Shown here: positions 1-13,700 of the stretch, in pieces
Numbering within the stretch: the first letter of the stretch is position 1
How the letters are laid out: each line of letters opens with the position of its first letter
From: Phoronis australis
Lineage: Eukaryota > Phoronida > Phoronidae
NCBI GenBank assembly: GCA_002633005.1
Contig: NMRA01000516.1
Location: 138,562-202,561 of the forward strand
Length of the DNA: 64,000 bases
Direction of reading: 5' to 3'
Program-made: the position numbers and the translations under genes
Notes under the pieces: model-generated
What the model saw: the letters and a program-made list of their open reading frames with translations, nothing else
Told to the model about the DNA's origin: nothing
The model's database searches: none

Positions 1-620
1 TTATTATTTCAAATGAACTTTTATCATGGAAATGAACAATTGATAAGAAAAATAAATTGTGCAGGGTTTCAGGTATCCTTGTGAAAGAGCTCACAGTCAT
101 ATCAAGTTTAGGGTATACCTGAATGGCCTTGCACGACTTGGCTTCATCTAGTCTGGTTTAGGTACACCCCAAATCATTTTGGGTGTACTCATAAAATTCC
201 GAATGTGTATTCAGCTCTCACCTCTAGGTACACCCCAAATCATTTTGGGTGTACTCATAAAATTCCGTTTGTGTATTCAGCTCTCACCTCTGGGTACACC
301 CCAAATCATTTTGGGTGTACTCATAAAACCGTGTTTGGGTGTTCAGCTCTCCAGCTCTGGGTACAGCCCAAATCATTTTGGGTGTACTCAACATAAACTT
401 GGTATTCAGATTTTAGGGTCTGGGCACACTCTTAATCATTTTGACAGTATTTGTGAAATTATGTTTGAGCAATCAAGTCTCAAGACCTGGGTACCCTCCT
501 AATTATTTTTACTGCACTCATTGTCCCAAAATTCCAAACTACAATATTTCAGATACACCGAAAACGAATTTTGGGTGTACCTGAGTGCAGTCAAAATGGA
601 TTTGGGTGTACCTGAGTCCC
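1..620 (+). repeat. Left terminal inverted repeat of the giant transposon
   Basis: This is the reverse complement of 19455-20066. The outer ~160 bases are unique sequence. Inside them is an array of four ~66-bp units at about 162-387, each centred on a near-palindrome of the form GTACACCCC...GGGTGTAC (162-188, 228-254, 294-320, 361-387). More degenerate GGGTGTACCTGAGT motifs follow to about 615. Such palindromic units are plausible transposase-binding sites. The small reading frames here are an effect of the repeat and not genes. Confidence 0.9.
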
Positions 621-1478
621 AAAAGGTTTACTTTTGCATTGCTTTTTCAACCAACTTAGTGTCTGGCATTACTCTGCCACCGACAAGGGCATGTTTATTA
701 CATTCAGCCTTACTTTAGGTGAACAAATGTTTGTATGAATGAGTTAATTTTAGCTAGGTAAACGGAACTATTTTTTACTTCGTACTTGTACATATCATAC
801 CGAATAGCGACTCATACTGTGATGTGGGTTTCTTTCCCTTACTGTTAACATGAAAAACCAGTGACCTGAACTTATAGTATCTTTATTATGCTGAGCAGAA
901 TGAGAACACATAACAAGACAAGACGGACAGTCATAAATAAAATGCCTGGAATGCTCTCTAATGGTATACTGTCCCTGTATCTGATACCACCTGCTGTGTG
1001 TGACTACTTGATAAAAGCAGTAATGAGGAGTCAGGTCTTCTCTGACATAGGGCTAATTTCTAACTTTAGTAATATAATAACATATTTTACAAAAGTAAGT
1101 AGTCTACATAAAAAGTTGTCTTTTTGACAGAAATCAGCAGTTTATTGCACTAATCGAAAGTTGCTAACAGCGTTTTTGATGTAACTAGTGAAGTTCTCAT
1201 TTAAAAAGGTTTCATTAAAATCTACCAAGGGGTTATTTTGCTATGAATGTACATTTCTTAAAAAATTAAATGACATGAAAAAGCTGTTAACCTAATAACA
1301 ATTCTGGTACATCAATATAAAACAAATTATATTGTCAAAGCTTAGTTTTTTGATGTACGAGTTACAAGAATGGAGGCCACTAAATTAGATTTGAGACAAC
1401 CCTAACCTAGGTATACTATTTAGATGTAATATCATAACAAAAGTCCATAGAAAGTAACAAATAACATCACTATTTTCA

Positions 1479-4400
1479 CTACTCGTCCTCCAGTGCTGTT
1501 GAGTGCAGCTGAGGTGGCCCTGGGCTACTATCGCTGAATTCGTATGGGTCCGGATCTCCAGCAATAATAGCCATGGCTTGAATGTCCTCAGCTCTCATGA
1601 GTTTCTCATCCACAGCAGTGGCATTCTCTTCCATAGCATTCTCACTCTCTTCCACCACATTCTCACTCTCTTCCACCACATTCTCACTCTCTTCCACCAC
1701 ATTCTCACTCTCCTCAACACTCACACTCTCTTCCACCATACCCTCACTCTCTTCTACCACACTAGCTCTTCCTTCCTCACTTACAGACTGAGTACTTATT
1801 CCGCTATCGTCACCCATGCAATGGCTAAATAAGTCCGCTTGCGACAATTTCTGCACATCTGCCTCCACTTTCCTCTTGTACTTGCCAACAATGGACTGCA
1901 CGATGGGGTTGTGACCGATATTGTTTCCATTGACAGTCACAGAAATCTGGCACTCCACTTGGTTCATATTCAGTCTTTCGTTGACTTGCTGGCAGTACTC
2001 CAGAAGCTGCGTAGGGATTTTTCGATCTGTGAAAAAATCAAGAAGCCTATTACCGCATGCGCATACATGTAGAAAAATGTAGCAGTAATATTTTTGTGGT
2101 GTAAAGTCGATGAACTGCAAGGTAAATTGACATAGGTCCAACTGCCATTTTTCCCTGTTCATCAGTACTATACACCTATTGTGTGTAGTTGATAGATAAT
2201 TTTTGTTCGGCCAAAGGCATCAAGTATACTTTGAAGAAGTATGGAATGCCTCAAATTATATCATCATGAAATTGTTTCAAACAGCTTCTTCATGTCATTT
2301 CTTCATGCCTACTTGGTTGTAATACTATTACTAATCGTGTAATAGGTGTGTTGCAAATATGTTATCGTTAAGACAAATGAGTGATGAAGATCACAAGATA
2401 TCATGTTAATCCATATCTCTTTAAACTGACAAATGTAGACTGACAGAACCAACCTTACCAGACAATTTCACCATTGGTAGGAACTTTGACAATTGTTCAT
2501 CAGATGAATACTGGGGGAACTTGTCTCTGGCCTCCTCAAAGCTGGAACACTTCACTCCATATGTGAACCCTCCTTTCACAACTTTCATTTTCTTGTAGTT
2601 GTCAATTTGACTACTGAACATCTTCAAATTGCCATGGGCTGTTAATGCTTCATCAAGAAAATGCAGTTGCTCACATTCCGAGAGTCCCAGCAGCTTGATA
2701 AAAAACTGCAAAATGTAAATCAAAGTTACAATTATATGGATTAACCGAGGATGACAGAATGTTTCACAAGTTGCATGATGTCATACTAGGCTTTTCATCC
2801 TTTATAACAATATTGAGCAGGTAAACTTCACCTAATACTATAGCCTCAATGCTGGCTATACTGTAGACAGGGGCAAAGCCCAAGCAGGAACACTGGTTCT
2901 CTCGAAAAGTTAAGGAGCCTGTCTTCATCAAGACCAGACAACCCACCATGAATCTAGCCTAAGGACTGCAGCTCCTCTGCTGTACCAATTTATTCTAGAT
3001 CTAGGTCAACAAAACGCTTGTAATCCATTCATTGAAGAAGACCTTAGATGAGGGTGGAAACTTAGAATCCTCCACAGCAAAAAGTTCGTAGTAAGAGAAT
3101 TTTACCTGATTTTAAGCATCATGCAACTTAAAAAAACTCCATGATGCCATCAGTTGCGATTTCAGGTATACATGAGTGCGTGTTTTTACATGCAAATATT
3201 GTTATACTTGCTATTATTGATAATTCTGACTTTCAACACATTGAAACATTATATACCGATAATAATCATGTGACCTTCCCCATGATGCCTGACTAATTCA
3301 AGAAGAAGTCTAATAATAGATTCATCTTATACTTCCCAATATGATCCGTTGTTCTACTATAAATTGTATAATAGCTAATGTATATTAACGACAAGTATTA
3401 AAATCCCTGTTTTAATAGGGACAGAGATAAATTGTCCCTTTCCTTCTCGTAGCAGGGACGTTATTCTCATTTTTTTACATCAGTGTCAAAATCTTCTCCA
3501 TTGAGTTTCTCATTCAATCTTAGAAAGGGAAAACATGTAGGATAGTAAATAAAACATTTGGAATCACACGCACCCGAGTTATATAGAGGGGTAAACAAAC
3601 CTTTCCTGTGACTAACAAACAAGACATTTTGTACTTGTAACCAAAATAAGTGACATTAATGGCAGTGGGTGTTTATTTGAATCTGCACTTCAGGCAACTA
3701 CTAAAAGTTGACTTTTTTAAAAATTCATTTTGTGGTTTAACACCCATGCTTGGTTTAATGCCAACCCCATATTTTTTGCTCACAATTGTAATGCCGTGGG
3801 CACTCACCTGTATATGTACGGTTATATGAAATTATTGAATTATTTCTATACAATTCTCAACTTACAGTTTGTCCAACCTCTGTTTGTGTGCAGTTTTCAT
3901 CCATTTTTTTCAATTCTTCTTTGTCAAAGAGCAGCAACACTTTACTGAAGCATCTGTTGCTTAGTGAGGCAACCTTGCAAATATAAGTTACAGCTTGTGG
4001 ACCCTAAACGAAAAAACAAAAAGAACAGTGCTACTTTTAATGCCATTATTGGAATTTACTGTATTGTTACGCAAATCGTGTTAGCATAGCTCAAAAACAT
4101 ACCACTCCTAACATATCACCAAATGCTTGCGAATTGCAGGAGACAATCACTAGATTACCAAACAATCGCAAAGAATATGCTCAACTGAGAGATAAAATGT
4201 AATATGCTATTATTTTTGGCTGTTACTTATATTAGAGGCAATTCTATGTTGATCTTGTTAAAAGTTCACAATACTAATTTATTTTGCACCGTCAATGCAA
4301 AATTTATAACTTGGAATATCTTTTCGAGCATTCTTAAATACAGCATTCATACCTATTTTGACTAGAAAAAATAATGTACAACAAACTTGGCGAATATGTC

Positions 4401-7400
4401 AGAAAAGATACTTCACATAGAAAAATTATTTTGTTCTTAGCATGCTGTGTATGGTTCAAATGTGCTTTGAGATTATAAGGTTAGCTTTGAGCACTTGCAG
4501 CAATGTAGTATATCCTTCAAAATAGAAAAAAATGGCAACTTCACAGTAATTATTATTTCCTGATATGATACTCATCTTTTGTCTATACTAAAGAGACAAC
4601 GATGTAGATTAATTTATACTAGTATAGGTATTTAGCTGGCTTACAGATTCATACCAAGTGATCCATTGCCAATTCCACTTGACACTTTTCCTTTATCTTT
4701 TGAGACACGCTGCTGCATGGGAATCCTTCTTTCCCCAATTCTTCTTGCATAATTCGTCTCGCGAGCTTAACCCTGTCTTGAAAGAAGGGTTTTTTGCCGG
4801 TTGTTCTGTGGTTATGCTGACTTGCCAGTCGCCTTGCTTCATGATTTGAGAGGCCAACGTAAACGTCGACCTCAACAAATCTGATTGCTTCTAGATGGTC
4901 GTCGTCATTCTCTTGGAGTACTTCCTGACAAGCTGTCCTCAAATGATTTCCTCCCAGAGTTTGTAACTTGTATTGCGCCAGTTTACCAGAGTCAAACTGG
5001 TCCAGCGATGGAACTTGCTTGCGATCAATTAGACAAGGAAGTACAGTGGAGTGTGGCATTGTTGTGTTTCGTACTAAACCTTGCTTGATGGAGTTCACCC
5101 AACTTCTACTAATATCTCGGACAAAGAGATCGTTGCTGGGTTTCTGCAAGGTTATCATGGACACTCTGTGTCTTCCTGAAACAAATAGTAATGAATTCTC
5201 AAAGCAGTTTAATTAGATAAAAATCTGATCATACCTACATTTTTCTGCACTGGAGACATGATAAGACCCATATTCTCTGAGCTTATGTTTTATGATTCTA
5301 AGTAATTGTATCACCCTGTTAAAACTCAATGAAAATATGTGTTATTGCAGCAAAGCAATCATTTCCACAGCCCACCAATTAACAGTTCTCAGCTATCACT
5401 AGTTCTAAACTTAGGTCTCTTAGGTCTGATGTCATTTCGACATCATCTTTGGCATAATTTTTTTTCCTGGCATGATAAATTTTCAGTCCCAACGTGTTAA
5501 ATTTTGGTTCTGACATGATAAATTATAGGTTCTGAAGCGATAAATTTTGGTTTTGAGTATGGCGTGATAAATTATAGGTTTTGAAGTGACAAATTTTGGA
5601 TTTCTAGAAATTGTGCAAACAAATTTAAATCAGCTTCCTTTTTCTGTAATGTGTGTCACCTAAAAGGCAAAAAAATCGAATCTTGTAAGTGAAAGAAAGT
5701 ATACCTGCGTATTTCTCTTGGAGTTGTTTGTCAACAGCAAGAGATACTATCTGGTTGCTGGGTGGACCAACATCAATGTTGTCTGGAACACTCTGAAGGG
5801 GCATTGTTGCTCTTGTCTTTGATTTTGGTGCTTCAACGTCAGGTGCTTTTGTTCGCTTCTTTGTCTTTGTTCCTTTTTTTACATTACTATTCTTGGTCAG
5901 GCACGATATGAATGACATGCCATTGAGCACTTGATCATGAAAAGTACTTGAAAACTTGTTACGGGTAGAATCAAACTTAGATCTAGCAAAATTTCGTTTT
6001 TCTCCACATCCCCGGAACTTGAACTGTAAAAAAGAATATTAAGCTCTGAGCTCAACAACAACATGACTGTGATACAAAGCACTGTAAATCTGACCTAACA
6101 CAAATGTGTTTTATATTATTCAACCCTCTCAAAATATGCTATTCAACAAAAGTTCTGTTTTATGTGTATAGATAATTCTTCACTAAGAGCTCAAAATAGA
6201 CAAGGCAAATTAACAAATGGTTTGACAAATGGACAAGTGGTTTGCTAAACAGGCAAGTGATTTGCCAAATAAGCAAGACTACTTTGCAGACTCTGTTGGA
6301 TAAACAAGTAAGATGACAAGTGATTAAGTAGGTTGCCAAACAGACAAGAAACCTGGGAGGCACAACTTTCAAATAATAAGTCAACTGTCAACTCAACTTT
6401 CCTTGTAAAATTACACAAGTGTCACTTCGCNCCCTTCCTAATGCCACAGTTTTCTAACTGTGGATGGTGGTTTAGTCAGGAAGTAATTGAAAGATAAGAA
6501 GCATGCTGAGAAACCCTGTCAGCAGTTGACTATTAATCATGAAGGGTGCTGAAAACTATGTCCCAAAACACTGTAAGACTTCTAGATTTGTTAAATTATG
6601 GATAAGTTCATATGAAACCAACTCATGTAAAGGCTCTGCGGGTATGATGCGAAAGCTACCAATCTATTCTGTTAGTTACATTTTTGACAAGACTGACCCT
6701 CAGTACATGTATGTAATGCAGAGCATTTTTGACACAAAGAGGAAAAATTGTTGTACGTTGTTAATAAAGACTCAACATAAATTTGAAGCTACCGGGATGT
6801 TTTATTTCTGGTTATGTTTTGATAAACATGACTGAAGAAAGTTTTTCAAAATTTGAAACAAAAAAATATGCTGTGTATATGCACAACTAACTGCAATAGT
6901 ATAGCCGAGTACCAAATACAGGACCACATCAATTCAAAATTTTGTAAAAAAAGTGGATAACCCAGTAAATTTTGCAACCACACATGATTGCATGTCATAA
7001 TGTTAAATTTGACTTAAAATTATGGATTGACAATTAATTGGCGGGTGGCTGAACCAAGATTTGGAGATGGTATGTGGTCGTAAACAGTTCTATTTACTTT
7101 TAATCAGGCACCTTGATTTCAACAAGCAATGTCACCACGACTACTATAATTTTAATTTAAGAATGGTCACTGACAAATTGAGAAAATCTGAACATGAAAA
7201 AGTATGTATTTATGCAAACATGCAGAACCATTGTAGTTTGGACACAACACTCCGTTTTCAAACATTACGGTGAATTCATGCAAGAAGTGAATTAATTGCA
7301 AATATATTTTCTTTTCAAGTAAATTTTGGCATGCATTGAAGTAGTCAAAATTAATTCAACATTTCATTTGCATGTTTACTTACACTGGTGTATTCAGCTG

Positions 7401-7699
7401 TTCGACCAGGCGAAACTTCTTCAATAGCTCCATAGTCTTCCCCATCAGCAATTCTTGTAAGTTTTTGACCATTAATGTGAACAAAAATATCACCGCCTTC
7501 TTGAACAAAATACCACTTAGACATCTTGCCTGGAGCACTCACAGTATCAAAATAGTTCAAATCAGTCACTTTCTTATTTAGTTTGAGCAAATGCTGACAA
7601 AGCAAAACCAATCAGATACCATGGTCTCACTTTAGTTTTGGAGGGAACATATTTCATTGGATGGGCAAGATACTTATTCAATAACAGTGCCATGGTCAT
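1479..7699 (-). CDS. Transposon gene with ParB/sulfiredoxin-like domain (7 exons, ~683 aa)
   Basis: Exons on the minus strand: 7699-7631, 7593-7384, 6023-5705, 5175-4655, 4003-3866, 2705-2459 and 2026-1479. All have GT-AG borders and the phases join without a break. Exon 4 (residues 200-373) resembles the ParB N-terminal fold. It has GGNHLRTA at about 274-281 in the place of the ParB GxxRxxA box, then VxVYVGLS and NHEARRLASQHN (about 310-321) like the ParB helix with conserved Asn. Exon 3 is rich in Lys/Arg (KKGTKTKKRTK). The C-terminus is acidic with tandem VEESEN repeats. ParB-fold proteins bind DNA, bind nucleotides or cut DNA, so a role in end recognition or segregation of the element is inferred only. 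The first exon and its 37-nt intron are the least certain part. A domain other than ParB is possible. Confidence 0.75.
1620..1760 (-). repeat. In-frame ~30-bp coding minisatellite
   Basis: Units of about 30 bases inside the last exon of the ParB-like gene encode repeated VEESEN(V/A) blocks. The period is a multiple of three, so copy-number change keeps the frame open. The result is a strongly acidic tail. Confidence 0.75.
5440..5600. repeat. Degenerate ~30-bp AT-rich tandem repeat in an intron
   Basis: Repeats of GATAAATT(T/A)(T/A)(A/G)GGTT(T/C)TGA-like units, about four or five imperfect copies, lie in an intron of the ParB-like gene. No coding content was seen. Confidence 0.6.
6170..6360. 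repeat. Degenerate ~20-bp tandem repeat in an intron
   Basis: Imperfect units resembling ACAAGTGGTTTGCCAAA recur through this stretch in the 1.36-kb intron between the second and third exons of the ParB-like gene. The Leu/Cys-rich minus-strand frame here is a by-product of the repeat. Confidence 0.55.
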
Positions 7700-7899
7700 G
7701 ATAATACTTAACAGACTATCAACTATGACTGAAAACAAATTACATGTCACTCAGTACATGTATAGGCCACATGGATTAATCAAACTTTAAAACTGTTGTT
7801 ACAGACATTAAGGTTTGAGCTCAAATTGACAATCAGAATTTCAGTGGCTTCACATAACTTCCTACATTGAAGTTGGGTTTTATCTAGCTCGTGTTAAAA
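7700..7899. promoter_or_regulatory. Divergent promoter region of the two transposon genes
   Basis: The putative start codons of the leftward gene (7699) and the rightward gene (7900) are 200 bases apart and point away from each other. The interval is AT-rich and has no open frame of note. A shared bidirectional promoter is inferred from this spacing. No clear TATA box was identified. If the leftward gene has an untranslated exon, its promoter would overlap the transposase gene. Confidence 0.4.
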
Positions 7900-10656
7900 A
7901 TGTCTTGCACGGAATCGGAAGATTTTTCAGATTTTTCCGCGTCTGATGAAGACTTCCCACAAGTGGATGTGAAAGAAAATGAGTTTTTCACTTCTGGTAA
8001 GTACTTCTCACACGTAAGTTATGAATTTTTGCATTTCCTACTATCTTAGTTGTTTTTTGCTAATTAATCTATAGATTAAATAACCTTGTCTGGCCCTCTG
8101 ATATGAACCCTAGGTAAGAGAATTGCATACTGAAAAATATTTTTAGAGCGACAATATAAAAACTGCATTAAATTATCATTTGTTCAAAATGAATATTAAA
8201 TCAAAACAGGTTTTCTGATAAAATACAACTTTAGAAACAGTGTTTTAAATTAAAGACGGTCACAAGTTTTGAATTATGTCATAGGTATAAGTTTTAGTAG
8301 CTGTTGCTACTTGACATTTGGAATACTGACAGTTAAGAGAAAACTTTGAAGTGATTAGCAAACTGGGAATAGAAATCAACATGCAATTTACATTGACACT
8401 CGGTTTATACTGGAGTAAAGTCAGCATAAAAGGGTCGTAAGTTGTATCTGAAAATTTGTGAAAACAATTCATGTATCAAATTCATAAAGCATATGTTTCA
8501 GGCAGGGATGATTCAGCATTGTTTTGTCCTCTTTGTTACAAGCTGCACAAAAATGTCCACAAACATATCACATCTGCCCCCTCTCCCAAATTCTTCTAAA
8601 CTTCAGCGCTGAAAATGCCATACTCTCGGTAGTTTTAAACTGAATTTCACAGTTGTGTGAATAATGAAGGAAACAAATACTGTCACGCATGCAACAGTGC
8701 AGCAAAATTATCAATGGATTGCCGAAGCCCAAAATTAGTAGTTTTCAATGGAAAGAGTTTTTAGCTATTCACTTCAAGTGCACGATTTTAAGAATTAATT
8801 AGTAATGAAATGTAGCATTCTTGTCACTTAAGTCCAGAACTTCGGATGACCTGTGACAAAAAAGAGGAAAGACTTCCAGCCTGGAAGTGATGTTTCGTTT
8901 CACAAATAAATACGCTTGTGTGATAGGAATATTTTTTGTGTTGTAAAATTTAACTGAAATAAATGATTTTGCATCAATAAAGTCAAAATAATGATAAAAA
9001 GAGACAAAAAAGATGAAACTGGAGACCAAATAAGAGGAAATAGAAACCAAAATAGAGCAAATCCTATTAAAAAGGAACATTCCAAGCCCTGTAGGTCTCA
9101 ACATTGTAAAATATAGCTCATCCTCCTAGTCACTGAAAAGCATTTTAAATCACCAACTGACACTTTAGCTCAAGTGAAAACAAATGAGGCTAGTATTACA
9201 TAATAGTACCTCTGATAACAGACAAATGCACAATTCAGATTGTGGTTCTAGAGACTGGAAAACAAGAACCATTTGGAATTTCTGAGTTTTAGAGTCCTGC
9301 CTAAGAGTTGTGTGTGGAGTCCACTACAAATGAAGTTAGGACTTGTATGTCACTTGGCCAATTATCCTTTTACAAACAGATGGTAGACCTGTTGTTGACA
9401 ACACAACAAATGCTTTCAGACACTGTCACATTTACGGTAAATTCAGGGGTCACCTAAACCACTGGTATTACAATGCACTGTAACATTTTCAATTTTTCGT
9501 TAAAGTTAGTGTGCGCAATATAAACTGAATAGTCACACTTTATAGTGGAAGGGCATAAACAATAAAAAAACTTCCAAAATATGTACAAGGAAGTGAAATT
9601 ACTTGTTTGTAAAGAGGCAGTCCTCATTACTGACGCCTGAAACAAAAATTACAAACCAGTCTATGGCAAACTATCACCAATTTCAAGCAAACAAAATTGA
9701 TTAAACTGTCCTTTTTCAATTTTTAAGGGCGTCCAACAAAGGTAAGACAATCAATGTTTCAAATATTGTCATTCTATGGCACGTGTGGTACAAAACTTTA
9801 AAATGGTGTTAATCTGGTTTAATTTTTTTAAAAAGAAAAGTTGAGAAAATAATTTTTCTTGTTTGTCATATTGTGTACCGATACGAATTATCTAAAGTAA
9901 GGCAAATCAAACAACGTACAGAAACCTGTTTCTTGTTCCAGGTGCAACTGAATCATCTTCTGACCAAAATTCTCTGAATGGTGACATTTCAAGTGATGGT
10001 TTATCTTCTGATGAATATGACTCAGAAGATGGCGTGGAGCATACAGCAAGCAAGGGTATTTATATATTTTCTGCTCAGTTCCTCTAGTTCACATTGGTAG
10101 ATGCATGCTTGTACATTTAAGCGACAAAAGAATATTGCTGCATAATTCAACACTCTGCCATGTTTATTCAGCAGGTCAAAAGAGTAAAAATTGGTTAAAA
10201 TGAGTCATTTGTGTTTAAAAACTGTTAGAACATCAATCCTGTATTGTTGATTCACTTGCTGTGTCATCAGGCGGTAGGTGACAAACCAAGTTTTCAGTGT
10301 ACTGTAGAAACCTTGATTAATATGACCACATCAGGCTAGAAATAGGATTGACTACAGATGTTCACCAATAAGTCAAATCTTCCTTTTTATTCTCCCACAA
10401 CATTGTCAGGCAGTGGTGAAAGTCATAGTTATTGTAAGACACATTGCCTTTCACTTTTCACATCCTGTTGGAAGTGTTTAACTGAGACATGTTTTTTGTT
10501 TGATTTGCCAACCAATATTTTAAGATGGTTTCCTACTCCTAGGTTTGCCTTCAGTAGTTAGTGACTAAGCAAGCACATGTGAAGTGACCTTGCATATTTT
10601 AATGATTAAGATTTTCGCTTTGCCATGACATTCAATGCGTGTGCACGCACATGTGC

Positions 10657-10704
<48 letters not shown>

Positions 10705-13700
10705 AAGGGTGCATGCGTATTTGCATTATTGAAATTGAGCTTTGAATTGAAAAATATTTTTTTGCATTAAGTGAATATTTGGAGTTTAAAAACCAAACCT
10801 GTGGACACTATAAATTTCCTTGGACCTCCAGCACAGGTACTCTAATTTGGGGTTTTGTGTTGTGAAAGGCAGTGACGACAACATCATGCTGCTCTGGGTT
10901 TGGTTGGTTTATGTTGCAAATCAACCTTGCCTGCATTCATCGAAAACACTGTTTCTGCCTATTTTTGTGTTACTGTTGGGTGAACTTGTCTTTTTGTAAA
11001 CAAATGTCAAGTTTATTTAGGAAGCATTAAAATTGACTCAGAAATAGTAAAGTTGCAACTTGTGCTGGTTTAAGTGAAGTACACTGTCCAAAAACACTTG
11101 GCCAACTACAACATTATTACGCTACCAGTGTAATTAGTTATTAGTATGGCTCTGAGGGCAACCAGTCTGACGATGACATTTCGAGTTTCAATATATCGCC
11201 TAATGTAGATGAGTAGAAGAGTCCAATTAGTACCTGTGCCCAGCAGTGAAAAATTGTAGAAGTAATGCAGTGATATGAGGAATTGTGTTTTGTATGGTGG
11301 ATAGAGAAAAAATGAAATTGCATACTCTGAAAGATTGTTGAAGCAGGTCAGGTCAAAGTCTTTGAATCCATTCAATCTCACATTTACTAATATCATAGGG
11401 TTGCCTTATAGGTTTAGTGTAGTTGCAGCTCTGGTTATCTAAGGTCATTCCAGTATAAAGAATCATTGTGGTTTGAGTTCTTGCTATGTAACTTTCTGTG
11501 GTCTGTGCCTGTAAATAAATCAGACCACATACAATCCCCACATCAAGCCATAAATCCAATAACAGGCTTGACCAATATTGCTCTGAAGACAGTTACTAGA
11601 GTCCAAGCTTGGTGACCTTTAAATGTTTTGTCTGAGTGTTGTTTGGTGGAATTTCCTTGGCATCATTATCAGTGTATTCTCTTATGAGTGTTCACAGTCC
11701 AGAATGTATTGCACCACCCAGCCTAGTCCATTGTGTGGATGCCCTTTTACAACAACCTCATTAACTTTCTCCTGTTTACAAAAATTTTGTCATTGTGCTG
11801 AACTATCAACCAATGATTGTACATAAGGACACAAATAGACTTACATTCCTATCATAATTGACAGTGCCTGAACACAAATGCTTATAACTCTAAAGGATGG
11901 GTTGGGGCAGCACAGCAGTGTTTTCATTTCATCATTTTTAAGTGGAAACAAATAGTGATTTCAGTTTGGTTTACAATTAAAACAATTGATATTTTTAAAA
12001 CTGTTTTACTTTCAAATTATTTTTTTCGTTTTTAAGCTTGTTCTACTTTTAAAATATTTTAACACAGTTTTTATATCAGATTTTCTTTTTAAACATGTTT
12101 TACTTTCAAATTGTTTTTCCCTTTTAAAAACAAAATATTTTCAAATTTGTTTTCTATTATTTTCTTTTTGAACATGTTTTACATTGAAAATAATTTTCGT
12201 TTCTTTTAACTTAGAATATGTTGTTTTCTTAGCAATTTAGCTTGGGATCGGTGTGCCCCCATAGAATGGAAAAAGCTTTCATTCAGCACTTCACTTGCAA
12301 AGGTACTAGTAATTGATTCATTGCCCATGAGTTTTAATATTTTAAAATTATATCTCACTGGATGAATATAATTTTTGGGTTGAGTAAATTTATCAGACAA
12401 AAATCTTATAAATACTAGTTGAGTTGACGGAATAATAATTTTATTTCTTTAATTTATTGAATCAAAATAAGAACTTCCACCAAATTCATTCATGTCCCCA
12501 TTTCTGATGTTATCTTGCATAAAATGAGACTTTCATGAATCCCATCACCATTTTGGAACACAGGTTATGTGCACCACAGGATCTGAAAATTGTCCTTGTA
12601 GCAAACTTTCATTAAAATACGTGATTATTTTGATGTTACAGCCAAACCCTGGTTACCACCAAACATTTACCTAAGTGAAGACTCTAGCATTGGGTGATGC
12701 CTGTGTTCTGAGCCACTTGTCATTTAATCAAGAAGTAACAATTTTATATATAGTTCGCCTGGTTCAACTACAATCCACAACTGTGAAAGAAAAAACAGAC
12801 AATGCAAGAGGACAGAAATTTTGATCATGCTTTAAGTGTAGTTGTTTCATGATCAGAGTTTGTGAAGTTGACGATTTTTGGCTTTTGAATGAGGCGCAAA
12901 GCACCCACTGAGCTGAAAAAATGCAACGCAGTGCAGTTTACAAAAAGACACGAAGCAATCTAATCTATACTTGTTACACCATGTGGTGATATTTGAATAT
13001 ATACTACCATTAATCCAGATCAAAAGTTTAGGAACCAGCATTTACGCACTATTCTGTCTATGACCGTATGGTAACCTTGATTCCAATAACTGTAGCACCG
13101 GACAGGAATACAGGTGACTTTCAAGCAAAATATGTAAACAACTTTGGTAACAATTTTATAGTATGAACTTTGCACCAAGTACCATAGTAATTGTGTCAAT
13201 ATTGTAGAATCGCACTATAATTTTAATACTGACTCCAGGTTTCTCTTAAATGCAGGAGCCGGGCGTGGTCGGCCAGTTGGCTCACTCAAAAGACAACGTG
13301 AAACAGACACGGATTCAGACTCAGAGAGCGAGTCAATTCCAACACACCACCTTAAGAAAAAGCCAGGTAACATCTGCTAATTAAATAATGCCGATTATGA
13401 TGTCTTTAGTAAAAGTCGACTAAAAATGTTTTTTTGAATTTCATGAAAAGTACAAAAGACCGAAATAACCAAGAATGCATTCAGCAAGGGAAAATCCTCT
13501 TTAGGCTTTTTCATAATGGCTGAACTCTGGTCTCAGCAGAGCGTCAATGTAAAATGCGAAGTTAACTAAACCGTTCATACTGAGTTTGGTAGTTAATGGA
13601 CATCGAAGTAACCAGTAGGTGACACTGTTGCCATCGATGTAATCGTAAGGTAGTGCTACACGCTAAGGTTTTTCTTAATGTGACAATTTGGGAATATTTA

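Noticed and set aside
179-502. Repetitive open frames in the terminal inverted repeats (also 19452-19888)
   Set aside because: They arise from the 66-bp palindromic units and appear in several frames on both strands. This is not a protein.
1503-1832. Plus-strand frame of Leu/His/Ser repeats
   Set aside because: It is the antisense shadow of the acidic repeat in the ParB-like gene.
4655-5175. Bacterial contamination suggested by the ParB-like domain
   Set aside because: The domain is one exon of a gene with six spliceosomal-type introns whose phases all match, inside an element with eukaryotic features.
11106-11396. 96-codon hydrophobic minus-strand frame in transposase intron 2
   Set aside because: It lies within an AT-rich intron, has no splice context and no recognisable family.
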